Program-made: the position numbers and the translations under genes
Assembly (NCBI GenBank): GCA_910578785.1
Contig: CAJTSJ010000022.1
Span: 1 to 45,634 of the forward strand
Length of the DNA stretch: 45,634 nucleotides
DNA from: an uncultured Muribaculum sp.
GTDB taxonomy: Bacteria > Bacteroidota > Bacteroidia > Bacteroidales > Muribaculaceae
Direction: 5' to 3'
Shown here: one piece after another, positions 1 through 9,151 of the stretch
How positions within the stretch are numbered: the stretch's first letter is position 1
Layout of the letters: every line of letters starts with the position of its first letter
The notes under the pieces: generated by a model
What the model was told of the DNA's origin: nothing
What the model saw: the letters and a program-made list of their open reading frames with translations, nothing else
The model's database searches: none

Positions 1-197
1 TCTACACTATATTCTTGACATCACCTGCCGCCCACCGGAAAAATCCGCTGACCCACTATACCTGAAATGTTAATGCCGTTTCTTTTTTGACCAGCCGATA
101 CAGTTAAGTCATCGCCTTGGCGCTTAACCGAAGGTTAAGAATATATAAAAACACCCAACTTTGACCGTTTTGGGTGCAAAATTGGGTGTATATACAA
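1..197. other. Non-coding stretch downstream of tRNA-Ser with inverted repeats
   Basis: No convincing reading frame is seen on either strand. The stretch holds a short hairpin (CTTAACC, GAA, GGTTAAG at 123-139) and an inverted repeat ACACCCAA (151-158) / TTGGGTGT (182-189), with a further TTGGGTG-like copy near 169-175. It lies just past the 3' end of a tRNA gene, a common integration target, so these could be traces of an integrated element. No second copy of the tRNA 3' end was found in the window, so that remains a guess. Confidence 0.4.
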
Positions 198-220
198 CAA
201 AAGCCTGATAATCAGGCTTT
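198..220 (-). terminator. Intrinsic terminator of tRNA-Ser
   Basis: On the minus strand AAAGCCTGA and TCAGGCTTT form a 9-bp stem around a 3-nt loop, followed by TGTTG. It starts 4 nt beyond the tRNA 3' end, so it most likely ends the tRNA transcript. The U-tract is short. Confidence 0.75.
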
Positions 221-224
221 ATTG

Positions 225-311
225 CGGAGAGGACGAGATTCGAACTCGTGGTAGGATTGCTCCTACGTCAGTTTAGCAAACTGGTGGTTTCAGCCACTCA
301 CCCACCTCTCC
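225..311 (-). tRNA. tRNA-Ser (anticodon GCU)
   Basis: The minus strand gives an 87-nt class II tRNA. The acceptor stem GGAGAGG pairs with CCTCTCC, with discriminator G. The anticodon loop TTTGCTAAA carries GCT, reading AGC/AGU serine codons. A long variable arm is present (GTAGGAGCAATCCTAC region), as expected for tRNA-Ser, and the T-loop GTTCGAATC is canonical. CCA is not encoded. It has its own promoter and terminator and appears monocistronic. Confidence 0.96.
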
Positions 312-372
312 TTTTGTCCGATAAGGATTTCTCCCCCTATCGTTTGCAGTGGTCTTATTGACTTTTGCAGTG

Positions 373-404
373 CAAAGTTATGAATAAGTTTTTTATAATG
401 CAAA
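373..404 (-). promoter_or_regulatory. Bacteroidota-type promoter for tRNA-Ser
   Basis: Minus strand TTTG (404-401), a 20-nt spacer, then TAACTTTG (380-373), matching the Bacteroidota primary sigma consensus. The predicted start near 366 lies about 55 nt upstream of the tRNA 5' end. Confidence 0.8.
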
Positions 405-499
405 CTTTCATCTAAGTTTTTGCACTCCGATTTTGAAAGCTCAAGTTTTTTGCCCGCCTCAAATGAGTTTGGAGCATCCACAAAGTGTCTAATCCAAGA

Positions 500-2704
500 T
501 CAATCCCTTGAATATAACAAGGCATCAACAATCAACGGCAACACCTCCGGCTTTATACCGGCGGAAATCAGGAAGTCCCTGTCGGCGTTAAAATTCGAAA
601 TAAACGTCTCTGCATCTCCGTCGCCCATATCTATCGAAAGCCCATAATTGTTCAAGGCTTCTTTAATATTGCCGAGAGCGAGCTGGACGTGCCCCATATT
701 AAGGTAATCTATCGACTTCGGGGAGTCCCGGAATACCCGCTTATAATATTCCTCGCTGTGGCCGAAATCCTTCATCAAAAACAAACACCATGCTATAGGC
801 CTCCACGAACGAGAGGATTTTTCGTCAAGAAACTCCACCTTGTAGTAATATCTGAGAGCTTCTTCCGGTTGATTCAACTGCAGATAGCAATGCCCTATAT
901 TCATACTAAGGCTCAAATCTTCAGGACGTTTTGCCTCAACAAGCTTATAATGGCTGATTGCTTCGTTATAACGGCCAAGCAATTTGTAGCACAGGCCAAG
1001 ACGACGTTGAGTCCAAAGGCTGTCGGCGTTAAGAAGTTCTGCCTGCTCATAATATTGCAACGCACCGTGGATATCACCACTCTGTTGCCTGCAATATCCC
1101 AACTTTTGGAACAACTGTGCATCAGGTATTGACTTTTCACTCAGCATCTCGTAGACTTTGAACGCATCCTCGTAATAGCCTCGGTTAAAATAGAACTCGC
1201 TTACTAAAGCAAGTGTCTCCGAGTCGGTAAGGTCCGGAGCAAGCAAATCAAGCAACAGCAGATTCAACGGACGTGAAAACGGGTCATTAAATTCTCCCCT
1301 TCTACGAAACAACTTAAAGAAACGATAAATATTCTGCACATACTTACCGGCGATATTGTCTCGAGAATCCGATTCCGGATTGAGCAAAGACCCCCTTAAC
1401 TCCAATTCGTTAAAACGCTGAGCATCGAACTGCGACATCATCAATTTGCGCTGCGCTTCCGGGACAGCCGACAAAGCCAGTAGAAAAGAATACTTGTCGC
1501 CGTCACACAAAAACTGCGATGCCTCGATAATCGGTCCGAGCTTCAGGCCATCCGACTCCCCTAACGAATCCTTAACCAACGAACAATCGGCACGGAACGT
1601 AACAAACCAATTGGCCACATCGGAAAAGAACGGGAATGACTTCAGATTGGAGAAAGTGGACATAAATACATCTCCCCCCTCTTCCTGCATCTTGGTCAAT
1701 TCCTTAATCTTATCAGTTATGCCTGATTTGTCAAGCAATTCCTGCCATTCCGGGTTCTCTGCAAGATCATCCATGTCTGACATGGATGTCATGTCGTTCA
1801 AACGTCGAGTTATGTCAGGACGTAATTTCATCATCTGAGGAATCAGCTCCTCGTTCATCCTGCGGTTAATTCTTTCTGTATCGCGGGAACGTATAAACTG
1901 CAAAAATACGAGTCTCACATCGTCATGCCACGATGTAGTATCTCGCAAAGAGTCTATCCGCTTACGAAGTTTATCACTTTCGAGTCTACTTCTGTTCACA
2001 TACATAGCCATTAATGCCGCGCACAAAGCTTTCATCTGCAACCTCGGCGACGTGGCTGACCCATAGACATCAAGCAGTATGCACAATCTGCGCTCGTCGT
2101 AGAAGAACGTCAATCCCAAAAGCAACGAAGATATGAGCAATTCCTTAAAATGAACAGGCAACGCATCTGATTCAAAAGCACCCCGAACGACATCGTCACT
2201 TTCGGCAGAAAGCGGATATGTCACCCAAAGCCTATTAAATATTCTCCGTTCAAGATTCTCACGCTCCTTTATAGATGCATTAACGTGAACATTTTCATCT
2301 ACAATCATATTCAGCAATGACGCATTGTCCTGCGATTTATAATAATCCGAGAACAAAGACGACAAAGAACAGCCTTTATCCATCGCCTCGTAACGTAGTG
2401 TAGAATAATACAAAATCGGCGACGACGACTGTTCCATACGACGGGATATGGAATCCATTACCCTTAGCATCTTTGCCACAATGGACTCATATATGGACTT
2501 CTGCGACGGATCGTCTGCTCCGCTTGACGCATATTTAAGCATCATCGAATATGACTGTTCAATACCGTCAATCTCATCGGTAATCCGCCAATCACCAAGT
2601 TTGGCAGAATAACACCGCAATTCGCGGAAAGCATCGCGAAGGCGATGCTGACTGATATAATTATTAATCTTCCGAACAGCGTCGGCGGATGTGGCTACGG
2701 GCAT
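500..2704 (-). CDS. Large tetratricopeptide-repeat protein
   Basis: A 734-residue protein without a signal peptide or membrane segment, so probably cytoplasmic. The C-terminal third (about residues 510-700) is a run of TPR helices, seen in repeated patterns such as FNRGYYEDAFKVYEML, SGDIHGALQYYEQAELL, LGRYNEAISHYKLVEA and LNQPEEALRYYYKVEFL. The N-terminal two thirds are helical and have no motif I recognise. TPR arrays mediate protein-protein contacts; the partner cannot be read from sequence. It is transcribed alone toward tRNA-Ser. A TATATTTG box (2738-2745, minus) lies about 35 nt before the ATG with a TTTG 16 nt further up, a rather tight promoter spacing. Function beyond scaffold is unknown. 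Confidence 0.88.
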   Translation of the reverse strand: MPVATSADAVRKINNYISQHRLRDAFRELRCYSAKLGDWRITDEIDGIEQSYSMMLKYASSGADDPSQKSIYESIVAKMLRVMDSISRRMEQSSSPILYYSTLRYEAMDKGCSLSSLFSDYYKSQDNASLLNMIVDENVHVNASIKERENLERRIFNRLWVTYPLSAESDDVVRGAFESDALPVHFKELLISSLLLGLTFFYDERRLCILLDVYGSATSPRLQMKALCAALMAMYVNRSRLESDKLRKRIDSLRDTTSWHDDVRLVFLQFIRSRDTERINRRMNEELIPQMMKLRPDITRRLNDMTSMSDMDDLAENPEWQELLDKSGITDKIKELTKMQEEGGDVFMSTFSNLKSFPFFSDVANWFVTFRADCSLVKDSLGESDGLKLGPIIEASQFLCDGDKYSFLLALSAVPEAQRKLMMSQFDAQRFNELELRGSLLNPESDSRDNIAGKYVQNIYRFFKLFRRRGEFNDPFSRPLNLLLLDLLAPDLTDSETLALVSEFYFNRGYYEDAFKVYEMLSEKSIPDAQLFQKLGYCRQQSGDIHGALQYYEQAELLNADSLWTQRRLGLCYKLLGRYNEAISHYKLVEAKRPEDLSLSMNIGHCYLQLNQPEEALRYYYKVEFLDEKSSRSWRPIAWCLFLMKDFGHSEEYYKRVFRDSPKSIDYLNMGHVQLALGNIKEALNNYGLSIDMGDGDAETFISNFNADRDFLISAGIKPEVLPLIVDALLYSRD

Positions 2705-2761
2705 AGTATGTATCTAATTGTCGTTATTTTCTTATAACAAATATACAAGCAAATTGTATGC

Positions 2762-2797
2762 CAAAAAAATCCCTGCCGATAATTTTTACCGGCAGGG
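2762..2797 (-). terminator. Intrinsic terminator of the OmpA-family gene
   Basis: Minus strand CCCTGCCG (797-790) pairs with CGGCAGGG (778-771) around an 11-nt loop and is followed by ATTTTTTT. It is 40 nt past the stop of the 2838-4028 gene. Confidence 0.9.
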
Positions 2798-2837
2798 AAC
2801 AAAGAGTTTTCTAATTATATCTAAATTAGTCTAAGTA

Positions 2838-4028
2838 TTAGTCCTGAGAGAAGATTACGATACGGTTCCAGTTGTTAGTGTCGTAAACCTGAGAATCGCT
2901 ACCTTCAGCCTTCATAGTCAGACGGTCAGGATTGATACCGTATTCCTTAGTAAGGATATTGTATACGCTCTGAGCACGACGTTCAGAAAGCTTCATGTTG
3001 TAAGCTGCTGTACCGGTGTTCTTGTCAGCATAACCCTTGATAACTACGTTAGCTTCGGGATTAGCCTTCATCCACTGTGCGATGTTGTATACGTTAACCA
3101 TTTCCTTATCGGTAACCTTAGCCGAGTTGATAGTGAAGCGTACGGTTGACATCAAAGGAGCCTGTACATCGGGGCATTCAACAGCAACAACTTCGGGGCA
3201 TTCCTTAGCTTCAGCGGCTGCGAGAGCTGCGCCACAAGTAGCGAGTGCACCGCGGAGGTCGTTAACCTGACCGTTAAGTTGGTTGATATAACCGATGTAA
3301 GTGCAAGGATTGAACTTCTTGAAGCTTCTTCCACCGATGTTGAAAGTGAAACCACCCATAGCGGTCAAGTTCATGTCGATAGATTCGCTACCGTAAGCGA
3401 TGTTGTCGAAAGTATCGCCGTAGAAAGAATAACGGCCTTCTGCGAAGAAGTCAACAGTCTTGCTAAGACGGAAGCGGAGCTGCATACCTACAGATACAGG
3501 CACCTGCCAGCACTTAGTCTTAATGTGGCCACCGTTTATAGCGATGTTGCCGGGAGTCATGTCGTAAGAGTAAGAAACGCCAACACCTACGAAAGGAACC
3601 ACGCTGAAAATACGCTTGGTGTTAACTTCGAAGCTGTTGAACATGTCCCACATCAAGTCGAAGTTACCATTGATGAATTTAGCCTTTCTATAGCTGTTTG
3701 AGGCATCAAAATGGTAAGCGGCCATCTGACCAGACACGCGCCATGCCAAATACGGAGAGAACCATTTACCGAAACCAACACCGTAAGCAGCTGTGATATG
3801 ACGTTTTGCGTCAGTGGGGAAGTGCTCTACGATAGGGAGTTCCATACCGGCACCGATCTGGATAAACCAATTGTCGCCCTTACCTGCGTAGTAGTGGTCA
3901 CCACACTCTACCTCAGTCTCTGAAATAACGGCTTCTTCAATCACAACAGCTTCCTGTGCTGAAGCGATGTTTGCTGAAAGGAGCATAGCACCACATGCAG
4001 CAAAACCGAAAAGGATGTTCTTTTTCAT
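2838..4028 (-). CDS. OmpA-family outer-membrane porin
   Basis: A 396-residue OmpA/OprF-like protein. Residues 1-24 are a signal peptide (MKKNILFGFAACGAMLLSANIASA). About residues 50-235 have alternating strands rich in aromatic residues (WFIQIGAGMEL, VPFVGVGVSYSYD, FFAEGRYSFYGD), consistent with an outer-membrane beta-barrel. The C-terminal 110 residues are an OmpA peptidoglycan-binding domain: STVRFTINSAKVTDKE, VVIKGYADKNTGTAAYN, LSERRAQSVYNIL and NRIVIF. The expected role is to anchor the outer membrane to peptidoglycan. It has its own promoter about 145 nt upstream and its own terminator, so it is monocistronic and probably abundant. The cysteine pairs near C240-C285 match the linker seen in this group. 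Confidence 0.94.
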   Translation of the reverse strand: MKKNILFGFAACGAMLLSANIASAQEAVVIEEAVISETEVECGDHYYAGKGDNWFIQIGAGMELPIVEHFPTDAKRHITAAYGVGFGKWFSPYLAWRVSGQMAAYHFDASNSYRKAKFINGNFDLMWDMFNSFEVNTKRIFSVVPFVGVGVSYSYDMTPGNIAINGGHIKTKCWQVPVSVGMQLRFRLSKTVDFFAEGRYSFYGDTFDNIAYGSESIDMNLTAMGGFTFNIGGRSFKKFNPCTYIGYINQLNGQVNDLRGALATCGAALAAAEAKECPEVVAVECPDVQAPLMSTVRFTINSAKVTDKEMVNVYNIAQWMKANPEANVVIKGYADKNTGTAAYNMKLSERRAQSVYNILTKEYGINPDRLTMKAEGSDSQVYDTNNWNRIVIFSQD

Positions 4029-4173
4029 TCTTCTTTAAATTTTAATTTATACAAATTATTAAACCCTTCGTCTTCTAAATAAGCAAATGTTCTATGTTAT
4101 TGCTCTGTCACATCTGCCGGAATTTTGATATATTAACGTCCTATAGCCGGAGTTTGTTCAAATAATTTTTTCA

Positions 4174-4205
4174 CAAAGGTATAGTTTTGTTGAATATCTT
4201 GCAAC
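4174..4205 (-). promoter_or_regulatory. Promoter of the OmpA-family gene
   Basis: Minus strand GTTG (4205-4202), a 20-nt spacer and TACCTTTG (4181-4174) fit the Bacteroidota consensus. The predicted 5' UTR is about 140 nt and AT-rich, which could hold a regulator site, but I see no stable structure. The rest of the 343-nt divergent gap (4029-4371) also serves the M23-like gene, which has a TATATTTG box at 4337-4344. Confidence 0.75.
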
Positions 4206-4371
4206 TTTTTTGGACATAATTTAACAGCAGTTTGTTAAATGGATTCGACTTATAGTCCAATTATTTGATTTATTTGGCTCCACATCCGACATTTTTAGTA
4301 AATTAATCAACAGGAGAATAAATCGAAAATTATAAGTATATTTGCAAAACAGACAAAAACGAACATAAGAC

Positions 4372-5235
4372 ATGTCAAATATAAACAACAAATCGAATTC
4401 CCGCAAGAAGCATCCGTTAAGGACAAGGCGCCGCTTCAGGCTTTCATTTATCAATGAAAACACCTTCAATGAGATTTGGACAATAAGACTGTCCCAACGA
4501 AAGGTCATAGCCTTAATAACTCTGCTGATAGTGGCATTAGGCAGTATGATTGCCACATTAATTGTGTTCACACCTTTGAAAACATTGCTTCCAGGATATC
4601 TGAAGCAGTCACAAAGGCAGGAATACATGGTAAATTCCATGCGAGTCGATTCGATGATAACCCAATTGCGCGTGATTGACGCTTACGCAGACAATTTCAA
4701 AAAAATACTGCTCGACAGCATCGACATCAAGCCCGTTGCAGCAATGGCCGAAAACACATCCGCCCTACTCGACTCAATGACCCCGCAGTCTGAATCAGAG
4801 AGGCAGTTTATAAAACAATATGACGCGAGCAACCGCTACAACGTAAACATACTGTCATCAATCGCGGCAGAAGGCCTGTCGCTTCACAATCCGGCATCTA
4901 CCGCAACCATAGTCTCCAAGCAACAAGGCAACGAAGAATTCACACTTCTAACCCCAAATAGAGTGCCAGTATTAGCAATGCACGAGGGCACCGTAATCGA
5001 CACATACCACAGCATAGGAGACGGACATACAGTCACCATCCAACACCCCGACGGACTCCTGTCCAAATACTCGGGAATATCTTCAATATTTGTTGAAAAG
5101 GGAACCAAAGTCTCGTCCGGCACATCAGTCGGAATAATGGCATCAACCACAAATCGGCCGGAAACATTGCTCACAATTGAAATCTGGAATAAAGGCACAA
5201 AGCTGAATCCGCAGGATTACCTGCAATGGGAATAA
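4372..5235 (+). CDS. Membrane-anchored LytM/M23-fold protein, catalytically degenerate
   Basis: A 287-residue protein with a basic cytoplasmic tail (1-44), one transmembrane helix (about 45-66, VIALITLLIVALGSMIATLI), a periplasmic helical linker (about 75-180) and a C-terminal LytM-type beta domain (about 195-287). The fold is clear from LAMHEGTVIDTYHSIGDGHTV and GLLSKYSGIS. The zinc ligands of active M23 peptidases are gone: the usual H-x-H-F-E strand reads LLTIEIW (266-272), and the usual Y-x-H-L turn reads KYSGIS. By analogy with EnvC/NlpD it may bind or activate a peptidoglycan hydrolase rather than cut. It sits 119 nt upstream of dxr, which has its own promoter. Confidence 0.87.
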   Translation: MSNINNKSNSRKKHPLRTRRRFRLSFINENTFNEIWTIRLSQRKVIALITLLIVALGSMIATLIVFTPLKTLLPGYLKQSQRQEYMVNSMRVDSMITQLRVIDAYADNFKKILLDSIDIKPVAAMAENTSALLDSMTPQSESERQFIKQYDASNRYNVNILSSIAAEGLSLHNPASTATIVSKQQGNEEFTLLTPNRVPVLAMHEGTVIDTYHSIGDGHTVTIQHPDGLLSKYSGISSIFVEKGTKVSSGTSVGIMASTTNRPETLLTIEIWNKGTKLNPQDYLQWE

Positions 5236-5288
5236 GCGCCAAGATAATGTTTTAATCGAGGTACGCAGGCTTTTAAATCAACACATAT

Positions 5289-5319
5289 TTTTATAATAGA
5301 GGAATTTGAACTAAATTTG
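5289..5319 (+). promoter_or_regulatory. Promoter of dxr-rseP-rlmI run
   Basis: A T-rich -33 region (TTTT at 5289-5292), a 19-nt spacer and TAAATTTG (5312-5319). The predicted start is near 5326, about 29 nt before the GTG start of dxr. Confidence 0.65.
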
Positions 5320-5354
5320 CACATTATATTAAGGTAAACATCAAATTTAGCCAA

Positions 5355-6518
5355 GTGACCCTACCAAAACGAATAGCAGTACTCGGAAGTACTGGCTCCA
5401 TAGGAGTCCAGACTCTCGATATCATATCAGAATATCCCGGCATGTTCCGCGCCTCTGTACTTGTGGCCGGATCCAATGTCGAACGATTGATTGAGCAATC
5501 AATTAAACACAGACCGGACTTAGCCATAATAGCAGATCCATCGCGATATCAGATTCTGCAGAATGCACTCTCCCCATTCGGCATTGCCGTTGCGTGCGGT
5601 TCCGATGCCGTAGCCGATGCCATGGAGTTACCCCAGATCGATACTGTAGTCACAGCCACTGTAGGCTACAGCGGCCTTGAACCGACAATCAGAGCCATCA
5701 AGGCCAATAAAGACATCGCATTGGCCAATAAAGAGACACTGGTTGTGGCAGGCGAATTAGTCACACAATTATTGACCCATTCAAAGTCCAAGGTCATACC
5801 CGTCGATTCAGAACATTCGGCTATATACCAATGCTTGATGGGGGAAAACAATAAGTCCATCCGCAAACTGCTGATCACGGCATCCGGTGGTCCGTTCAGG
5901 ACTAAATCTATTGAAGAGCTTGAGAAAGTCACCGTAAAAGATGCACTCTCTCATCCCAATTGGTCGATGGGGGCAAAAATCACCATCGACTCCGCAACGA
6001 TGCTCAACAAGGCATTCGAAATAATCGAAGCCCGATGGCTTTTCGGCATCGAACCGGACCGTATCGAAGCCGTTGTGCACCCACAATCAATAGTCCATTC
6101 GATGGTCGAATTTGTCGACGGTGCGGTTAAAGCCCAGTTAGGACTTCCCGACATGCATCTTCCCATACGTTTTGCATTGGGCGATTCATCGCGACTTCCG
6201 ACTTCCGAACGCAGCCTGTCAATCACAGACTATTCGCATCTGGAATTCTACAAGCCTGACACAGAAAAATTCCCGATGATAAATCTCGCATATTATGCTT
6301 TGCGCAATGAGGGAAACACGGCCTGCATCATAAATGCGGCAAACGAGATAGCCGTGGCCGCATTCCTACATGGCCAGATCGGATATCTTGACATACGCAA
6401 GGTCATCGAACGTTCTCTTGAAAAAATCCAGTTCATCGCAAATCCGACTTACGACGACTATGTGGCTACCAATTCAGCCACACGAGAGTTTGCGACATCC
6501 ATATTAACATCTATCTAA
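5355..6518 (+). CDS. dxr: 1-deoxy-D-xylulose 5-phosphate reductoisomerase
   Basis: Catalyses NADPH-dependent conversion of DXP to 2-C-methyl-D-erythritol 4-phosphate, the committed step of the MEP isoprenoid pathway, in the cytoplasm. The 387-residue length is normal. The NADPH-binding start VLGSTGSIGVQTL is at about residues 9-21. LANKETLVVAGELV, PVDSEHSAIYQ, the substrate loop around HPNWSMGAK and the motif DSATMLNKAFEIIEA follow in order, so metal and substrate residues are intact. The start is GTG at 5355; no ATG in frame lies upstream of the glycine-rich motif. It is followed after 19 nt by rseP, a pairing often seen in Bacteroidota. ispH and a prenyl synthase, later steps of the pathway, lie at 31-33.5 kb. 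Confidence 0.97.
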   Translation: MTLPKRIAVLGSTGSIGVQTLDIISEYPGMFRASVLVAGSNVERLIEQSIKHRPDLAIIADPSRYQILQNALSPFGIAVACGSDAVADAMELPQIDTVVTATVGYSGLEPTIRAIKANKDIALANKETLVVAGELVTQLLTHSKSKVIPVDSEHSAIYQCLMGENNKSIRKLLITASGGPFRTKSIEELEKVTVKDALSHPNWSMGAKITIDSATMLNKAFEIIEARWLFGIEPDRIEAVVHPQSIVHSMVEFVDGAVKAQLGLPDMHLPIRFALGDSSRLPTSERSLSITDYSHLEFYKPDTEKFPMINLAYYALRNEGNTACIINAANEIAVAAFLHGQIGYLDIRKVIERSLEKIQFIANPTYDDYVATNSATREFATSILTSI

Positions 6519-6537
6519 GTCTACAATCAACTTTTTA

Positions 6538-7905
6538 ATGGAATCATTCTTAATAAAAGCCGCACAGCTGATAGCGGCGTTCGCCCTGCTGGTAATCATA
6601 CACGAATTCGGGCACTACATATTTGCACGTATATTCGGAATAAAAGTCGAGAAATTCTATATGTTTTTTGACCCCTGGTTCTCGCTTATTAAATTCAAGC
6701 CCAAGAAAAAGAAGCCGAAATACGACAAAGACGGGAACGAAAAAGCATCTTGGCGAGATACTGAATACGGAATTGGATGGATACCGTTGGGCGGATATGT
6801 AAAAATCGCAGGCATGATTGACGAATCCATGGACAAGGAGCAGATGGCTAAACCCGCACAGCCATGGGAATTCCGGTCCAAACCCGCCTATCAGCGTCTG
6901 CTCGTCATGGTAGCCGGAGTATTGATGAACTTCGTCCTTGCCATCCTGATATATGCCGGCATTGCCTTTCACTGGGGCGAAAAGTATATACCTTACGACC
7001 AGGCTTACGAAGGTATGGAATTTGCTCCGGCCGCTATTAAAGCCGGTTTCCGCAACGGCGACATTCCACTGCTCGCCGATGGCAAGAAGATTGATGTCGC
7101 CGACTCCAACCATCTCATTGACATGGTCGAGGCCGATACCATCACTGTATTACGCAACCATACCGACTATGTAAATATAGCCATACCCGACAACTTCATT
7201 TTCCGTGTGAACGACGATAAAGGATTTTTCACATATCGATTACCCGTAGTTGTGGGCAACCTCGTAAACGGAGAGCCGGCCATTAAGTCAGGTCTGCAAG
7301 TCGGCGACAAAATCATAAGCATTGACTCCGTACCGACGCGCGCGTACTCGGAATTCACTGCCGAACTTGCGCGCAAAGGCGGTAAAGAGGTCGTTATGGG
7401 CATAGAACGCGACGGCAAGCACATGAACATCGACATAACTCCCACAGAAGGAGGCAAGATTGGCATACAATTAAAGCCAATCACCGAAATATATCCGGTA
7501 GAGGTGCGCAACTACAGTTTGCTGCAATCCATTCCCAAAGGCTGGGAAATGGGTACTGACAGATTGTCATCGTATGTAGGTTCGATGAAGTATGTGGCTA
7601 CCGCCGAAGGAGCAAAAAGCCTCGGAGGCTTCGGAGCTATCGGAAGCCTGTTCCCTGAGAAATGGAATTGGCTGTCGTTCTGGGAGATTACAGCCTTCCT
7701 GTCGGTAGCGCTTGCATTCATGAATATCCTTCCGATTCCGGCTTTGGACGGCGGACATATCATGTTCCTCTTTTATGAGATTATCACCCGACGTAAACCG
7801 AGCGAAAAATTCATGGAGTACGCCCAGATAGCCGGCATGTGCTTCTTATTCTTGTTACTGATTTATGCAAACGGTAACGACCTATATCGCTTTTTCTTAA
7901 AGTAA
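6538..7905 (+). CDS. rseP: RIP-type site-2 zinc metalloprotease
   Basis: A 455-residue intramembrane protease. HEFGH (residues 22-26) in the first helix supplies the zinc ligands and catalytic Glu. The third ligand is in the C-terminal segment NILPIPALDGGH. A periplasmic region with PDZ-like segments (about 200-330, including VVGNLVNGEPAIKSGLQVGDKI) lies between, and the protein ends in hydrophobic helices. RseP cleaves transmembrane anti-sigma factors and remnant signal peptides after a first cut. No anti-sigma factor is encoded nearby, so the substrate is unknown. It is co-directional with dxr upstream (19 nt) and the methyltransferase downstream (23 nt), likely one transcript. Confidence 0.95.
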   Translation: MESFLIKAAQLIAAFALLVIIHEFGHYIFARIFGIKVEKFYMFFDPWFSLIKFKPKKKKPKYDKDGNEKASWRDTEYGIGWIPLGGYVKIAGMIDESMDKEQMAKPAQPWEFRSKPAYQRLLVMVAGVLMNFVLAILIYAGIAFHWGEKYIPYDQAYEGMEFAPAAIKAGFRNGDIPLLADGKKIDVADSNHLIDMVEADTITVLRNHTDYVNIAIPDNFIFRVNDDKGFFTYRLPVVVGNLVNGEPAIKSGLQVGDKIISIDSVPTRAYSEFTAELARKGGKEVVMGIERDGKHMNIDITPTEGGKIGIQLKPITEIYPVEVRNYSLLQSIPKGWEMGTDRLSSYVGSMKYVATAEGAKSLGGFGAIGSLFPEKWNWLSFWEITAFLSVALAFMNILPIPALDGGHIMFLFYEIITRRKPSEKFMEYAQIAGMCFLFLLLIYANGNDLYRFFLK

Positions 7906-7928
7906 ATCACAACCAAATACGAAAAAAT

Positions 7929-9116
7929 ATGTCATCATATCCTCGAATCGTACTTCGTAGAGGCAAAGAGCAGTCCTTACAACGACTGCACCCGTGGGTA
8001 TTTTCCGGGGCGGTAGCCCAACTCCCTGACAATATTGAAGAAGGCGACATCGTGAGTGTATATTCGTCTGACGGCAAATTAATCGGCGTCGGCGATTATC
8101 AGGTAGGCAGCATCACAGTGCGCATACTTGAATGGGGTGATGCCGTAATCGACGGGCAATTCTTCGCCACGCGTCTTAAAGAAGCATACCGTGTACGCCG
8201 GGCATTGGGACTGATTCGTCACGACAACAATGCATTCCGGCTTGTACATGGCGAAGGCGACTTCCTGCCCGGACTCGTAGTCGACATATACGGCGATACG
8301 GCTGTTCTTCAGGCCCACTCACCGGGCATGCATTTTTTCCGCGACACAATTGCTCAAAGTCTGGTAGACCTCAATGATGCCGGAATAAAAAATGTCTACT
8401 ACAAATCCGAGACCACTCTCCCCTACAAAGCCCACTTAGACCCCCAGAACGAATATATCATCGGCGACTATTCCACCAACATCGCAATGGAAAATGGCCT
8501 TAAATTCCATGTCGACTGGCTGAAAGGACAGAAAACAGGATTTTTCGTTGACCAGCGTGACAACCGCTCCTTGCTCGAGAGCTATTCACGTGGACGCAAG
8601 GTGCTCAACATGTTCTGCTACACAGGAGGATTCTCTGTATATGCCTTGCGCGGAGGAGCAGAGCTGGTGCATTCAGTCGACAGTTCGGCCAAAGCCGTTA
8701 CTCTGACGGAGGCCAACGTCAAACTGAATTTCCCCGACGACACCCGTCATAGAGCATTTGCGGAAGATGCCTTCAAATATATAGGATCTATAGACAACGA
8801 CGCCTATGACCTTATTATACTTGACCCGCCGGCGTTCGCCAAACATCGGAGCGCGCTCAAAAACGCACTGATAGGCTACCGCAAACTAAACGCCAAGGCA
8901 TTCGAGCGCATAGCCCCCGGCGGAATCCTCTTCACATTCTCGTGTTCGCAGGCAGTAAGTCGCGAACAGTTCCGTCTGGCAGTATTTTCCGCAGCCGCGC
9001 AAAGCCGTCGCAGAGTCCGCATACTCCATCAGCTCACTCAGCCGGCCGACCATCCCGTCAACATATATCACCCTGAAGGCGAATACCTCAAAGGGCTTAT
9101 ACTATATGTTGAATAA
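7929..9116 (+). CDS. rlmI: Class I SAM-dependent rRNA (cytosine-C5) methyltransferase, RlmI-like
   Basis: A 395-residue protein with an N-terminal PUA-type RNA-binding domain (about 1-75, starting RIVLRRGKEQSLQRLHPWVF) and a Rossmann methyltransferase domain (about 190-395). SAM-binding VLNMFCYTGGFSVYA, LDPPAFAKH and the catalytic-cysteine motif FTFSCSQAVS are all present. RlmI of E. coli makes m5C1962 in 23S rRNA; the same target is inferred here from overall architecture. It lies 23 nt after rseP and probably shares its transcript. Confidence 0.92.
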   Translation: MSSYPRIVLRRGKEQSLQRLHPWVFSGAVAQLPDNIEEGDIVSVYSSDGKLIGVGDYQVGSITVRILEWGDAVIDGQFFATRLKEAYRVRRALGLIRHDNNAFRLVHGEGDFLPGLVVDIYGDTAVLQAHSPGMHFFRDTIAQSLVDLNDAGIKNVYYKSETTLPYKAHLDPQNEYIIGDYSTNIAMENGLKFHVDWLKGQKTGFFVDQRDNRSLLESYSRGRKVLNMFCYTGGFSVYALRGGAELVHSVDSSAKAVTLTEANVKLNFPDDTRHRAFAEDAFKYIGSIDNDAYDLIILDPPAFAKHRSALKNALIGYRKLNAKAFERIAPGGILFTFSCSQAVSREQFRLAVFSAAAQSRRRVRILHQLTQPADHPVNIYHPEGEYLKGLILYVE

Positions 9117-9151
9117 TCTCTGAATAATCCATAAATTTTTATCCATACAAA

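Noticed and set aside
4221..4640. 139-residue minus-strand open frame
   Set aside because: It lies mostly antisense to the M23-like gene and across its promoter, with no recognisable motif and Cys/Phe-rich composition typical of shadow frames.
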